Part shown: piece after piece, positions 60,298-64,000 of the stretch
Numbering within the stretch: position 1 is the first letter of the stretch
How the letters are laid out: every line of letters starts with the position of its first letter
Origin: Filosporella fistucella
Lineage: Eukaryota; Ascomycota; Leotiomycetes; Helotiales
DNA length: 64,000 bases
Direction: 5' to 3'
NCBI GenBank assembly: GCA_030077755.1
Contig: JAQJZZ010000008.1
Coordinates: 1,612,001 to 1,676,000, forward strand
Position numbers and translations under genes: made by a program
Notes under the pieces: model-generated
Database searches by the model: none
The model's input: the letters and a program-made list of their open reading frames with translations, nothing else
Told to the model about the DNA's origin: nothing

Positions 60298-63274
60298 AGG
60301 GTGTGAGTGGTGGATCATGTAAGGAGACATATGATGTGTGTGAATGAGGTTCGGAATGCTCGGTCAAGTAATAATATAATACACGTGCTGACTCATCTTT
60401 TTCCCTTTTCACCAAAGTGTCTTTTCAAATTCTTTCAAAATTCGCTGTCCTCAAACTATCTATATACATACTACACCATTCCCACCACTTCCCATTTTCA
60501 ATTCATACAATAACGAGCCTATTAATTGAAATTTTGAAATGTAAGCATGTCGTCTCAACAAACATTTTAATCTCCTTCCCTCGTGGTAGTATTATGCCGG
60601 TACAAGGTACCTCCTTAGCTCCAATCTGATGCTGTCATCATTTCTCCTTCCCTGTCACGGGAAACCGGTACATGGGATTCGTACCTATGAGCCAATAGAT
60701 CCACACACACAATCTCTATTGTATCGCGGAATAACATTTTCAATGCCGTTTCTTTCCCGGCCCGACGGTTTTTGCGGTCGAGGCTGAATTACTTTATTCA
60801 TTTTTACGTTATTTTTGTTTTTGTTTTGTATTCTGTGTGGTTACTTCCATGTCCGTCTGCATGTTACGTTTTGAGTGTCGCGTGCCATTTTCGCGCCAAA
60901 AAGACAAGCCGGAAAAGAGTCCCGATTCCCGAGCCGAAAGCTGCATTTGGAAATGCGGTGACTGAACGGATGATTTTTCTGGTTTTGGAGACGTTGATAC
61001 TTATTCATGGCATGGGGAGAGGCGTGGAAAGGGCCGAAAGGTTCTTGAGAGGTGATTGGGTGGAAGGTAAGTGTTGGGGGTTTGAGGGAGTTCCCCATGG
61101 GTAGTCCGCTTGGATTTGCTGGATACGACAGCTTGGTGTCTAGTGTCTAGTGTCTACTTGGTATATGTGACAGACTTGGCCTCCTGTGTCTCCTTGGTAT
61201 ATGTGCACAAAGTATACATCTTGTCACAAGCTGAAGAGGCAAGTACCTGGACACGTGAACAACACCTCCTCCCCGAATTCCTTGCTGGTTTCGGCGTCTA
61301 GGCGGCTCGAGATCTCTTTATTTCTTTCCTCATCCCTTCGCCCGTATCGGCGGAGTCTAACTCACAGACTAGGATTCACATGGCATTCCGCAAAATAGAA
61401 CAGCCTTCACCACGCCTCAAGCAAAATCTGGAATCTCTCTTCGTTACCAAAATGGGGTATAGCATATGGTGTGATAAGGGCAGTGATACCAAAGCCATGT
61501 GTGTGGCAGGTCCTATAAGTACATTGAATGGTAATTAACGGAAATTATTGGGTGGTGCTACAAACCTGTCTCGTTCCACTTGAGGAATTATTCCGGGCAC
61601 AACCAACATGTAAATTGGTTGGTATTCACCCGTCTCGTATGCGAACACTTGTTGGCATTTAGCAGCTGACTTGAAAACGACGATGCTTTGTTTCACGCGA
61701 CAGCAAGAAAATGTCATTGACAAACAGATGTTTGTGTATGTCGAGTCCTAAGTACCGACCTACAACGCATACAGGCAGGAGAACCAAGATAAGTGTATGC
61801 AAATGCGGCTCGCGTGGCTGACTACTGATGATTCAGGCATGACAAGCCACAAAGAGACAGAGGCGGCTGCAGAAAGGGCTCAAAACAGAAGCAGTGCGGG
61901 ACAGATAAAGGAATTTAGTGTGGTTACACAGCTAATCTGGCTATCCTGGATTCGTTATTTTGAGAACCTCTACTAAAAAGGGAAGATAAATTGGATTTCT
62001 GGTCCAGTTTCAGGCACAGCAATGCCACTATTCCAGCTTTTGTGGATAAGTTCCGACTAGACCTACGGTAGAAGGGAATTGTGGTCATCTGCAATCTTCT
62101 TGGAAGCAGCAAGCGTGAACCACTATACCGGTGTTGTGAATCTCGGAGCACTTCCCTCCCAATACAGCATCTAGCTTGGAAAAGAATATCCCAAGAAACC
62201 AATGATCCAAGCTTCAAGCAGCATCTTGTGCCAGGTTTTGATACTAGTAATGTCACCCTATGGAATATCCCTTACGGCCTGGACCGCCAAAATGATTGAT
62301 ATGCCTTGTATCGACGGATAATTCGGTGCGTCTCGCCGGCTGCTAACCTATTGTACAAAACAATGTTATGGGGGATTTCCAAAATCTCGAACTGAGTTCT
62401 GATAGGGGCTGAAAGTAAAGCGGTTCGTCACGAACTTGGTTGCGTTGATTGACCTCTCAAATCTCGAGATATCAAACACTTACATTGACTCGGCAAAAAG
62501 TTTATTATATTACTGGCTGGAACGACAGCGGACATGATAGACATTTGACACCACTTTTCTTTATCCAATTTATCCAAGAGCATCGCCCGTTATTATGACT
62601 TTAGCCTGTGAAATAGCCCTATCATCCGAATGTATCTATCTGCCACTACCCCGGACTTTCCCCCCAAAAACGTGGGAAGCCCCACCAACTTGACCCCCCG
62701 ACATCCCAACCGCGGGGTTGTATCAACCGAAAACGCCAACGCCCCCTCGATCTGGTGGCAGTGGGCAGAACTTGGCACAGGCTTGTCCTAGAAATCTCAC
62801 ATGATTCCTCTCCTCCTCAGATCCTCTAGACAAAAAAAACATATGTCTGGATAAACTCCTCAGACCGTGGCGTTGGGACGATCTGTTTATCCGTGACATA
62901 TAACTTTGGTTGGTGAACATGTTGTCCAGATATCTCTCTCTCTTATTGGTTCCCAGGTATTGAAGATCAATCGCCATTTTCTCTGATTGATTCAGCACAC
63001 GATCCCAAATGGGGCAGACGAGGAGCATTGCATCCACGAGACAAGGTGGAGTATGTACATGTGCAGGGAAACCTCGTCCTAACCTCACACCAACAACGCA
63101 AGCCTGGATGAACCCCCGCAAGATCTATTAATCCTTGACCAGAGAGACCATGAAGGTTAATAAGGATCGAGCTGCTCGTCGAGCTGCTTTTTTCAGAGCT
63201 ATTCAACTCTTAGGAGTGAAGTGATTGTCTTTTCACCTCATCGACATTGTCTTTCGTGTATTTGGCTTGTCAAG
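60298..63274. other. 3 kb intergenic region before the sugar transporter
   Basis: No convincing gene on either strand; the frames are short and lack motifs. It contains T-rich runs near 60805-60835 and small direct repeats at 61137-61205. The part from ~63130 to 63274 is the likely promoter and leader of the transporter. Confidence 0.45.
61137..61205 (+). repeat. Short tandem and direct repeats
   Basis: Three near-identical 7-base units (TGTCTAG, TGTCTAG, TGTCTAC) span 61137-61157. A 13-base direct repeat CTTGGTATATGTG occurs at 61157-61169 and 61193-61205. Confidence 0.85.
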
Positions 63275-64000
63275 ATGGTGCACATTGGTGTTGAAACGAG
63301 AGCCGCTGAGCTCGAGGTAGCTCAGGCAGAGGCACCTAAATTTGAGAAGGTGACTTGGTACTCTGATCCAGGTCTGCGAAAGCTTTACTGGTATGCCTGT
63401 GTGCTCTGTATTGCCTCTGCCACTACTGGTTATGATGGGTAAGTAAAATCTCAACAGTCAACCCAACCACGACAGAGCTGACTCTAGATAACAGCATGCT
63501 TCTCAATACCTCTCAAAACATGGATCAATGGCAGGCATACTTCCATAAACCAGGTGGTAGCAAATTGGGCTTCATGAATGCCATCTACCAAATTGGTTCC
63601 CTTGTTTCCTTCCCGCTTGTGTAAGTACTGCATTGCTCCTGGTCCCCGCGAACATTTCTAAACCTTGATAGGCCATACATGGCAGATTGGTGGGGACGAA
63701 GAGTTCCAATTTTCGTCGGAGGTCTTCTCATGTGTCTTGGTGCTCTACTTGGAGCCTTCTGCAACGGATATGGAAGTATGTTGCTAGGATAACACCGTTT
63801 TGGCTTGGATCAGTTATACTTGACACTTGCTGACAATCGATTAGTGTACGTTGCAGGCCGATTCGTTCTCGGTTTCGGCAACTCTTTGGCACAGTAAGTT
63901 GTGCTCTTATTGTAATGTGAAACATGCTAATATTCTCAAAGAATGTCCTCACCAGTCTTGTTGACCGAGTTGTGCCACCCCCAACATCGTGGAAAAGTCA
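63275..64000 (+). CDS. MFS sugar transporter, 5' part (cut by window end)
   Basis: A plasma-membrane proton-coupled sugar transporter of the major facilitator superfamily. Visible exons are 63275-63438, 63495-63620, 63672-63775, 63845-63893 and 63942 onward. The spliced N-terminus reads through TM1 (LYWYACVLCIASATTGYDGML), then FMNAIYQIGSLVSFPLV, the loop 2-3 signature PYMADWWGRRVP (D-x2-GRR type), VYVAGRFVLGFGNSLAQ (R-x2-GxG) and the TELCHPQHRGKV motif after TM4. These are sugar_tr family signatures, close to fungal lactose/hexose permeases. About the first 130 residues are present; the remainder lies beyond the window, so the specific sugar cannot be judged. Confidence 0.92.

Overview
The window is nuclear DNA of a filamentous ascomycete (Pezizomycotina). 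Most genes are split by 45-60 bp introns with GTRNGT donors and CTAAC/CTGAC-type branch points just before the acceptor. The gene content is typically fungal: a Zn2Cys6 regulator, a bZIP with DUF3425, an RTA1 membrane protein, a GH47 mannosidase, an SREBP and a nitrate-assimilation nitrite reductase. A leotiomycete is my best guess, but that is inference. All exon models were built by hand from splice signals and reading-frame continuity, and every complete model given closes in frame.

Layout. 0-11 kb: a bZIP factor (-), a class II ketose-bisphosphate aldolase (+) and an ankyrin-repeat protein (-). 11-18 kb: a secreted GH47 alpha-mannosidase, a Zn2Cys6 regulator and an RTA1-like membrane protein, all on the minus strand. 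18.6-38.7 kb: a polysaccharide cluster. It holds a 2947-residue membrane glycosyltransferase (Gtb3-like, -), a secreted polysaccharide deacetylase (Agd3-like, +), a 4.5 kb gene-poor gap with one short membrane-anchor ORF, and a UDP-glucose/GlcNAc 4-epimerase (Uge3-like, +). 39-46.4 kb: a ~2350-residue membrane protein with a huge low-complexity tail (-). 49-64 kb, all on the plus strand: an SREBP, nitrite reductase, a secreted type B carboxylesterase, and the 5' part of an MFS sugar transporter cut by the window end.

The main result is the central cluster. Its families and order match the galactosaminogalactan (GAG) locus known from Aspergillus fumigatus (gtb3, agd3, ega3, sph3, uge3, recalled from general knowledge). 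The epimerase would supply UDP-GalNAc/UDP-Gal, the membrane glycosyltransferase would polymerise and export, and the secreted deacetylase would make the polymer cationic and adhesive. The two glycoside hydrolases expected between deacetylase and epimerase (ega3, GH114; sph3, GH135) are not visible. Their place is taken by non-coding-looking DNA with a 63-residue ORF that looks like a membrane anchor with nothing behind it. This is either a reduced GAG locus or one whose hydrolases lie elsewhere.
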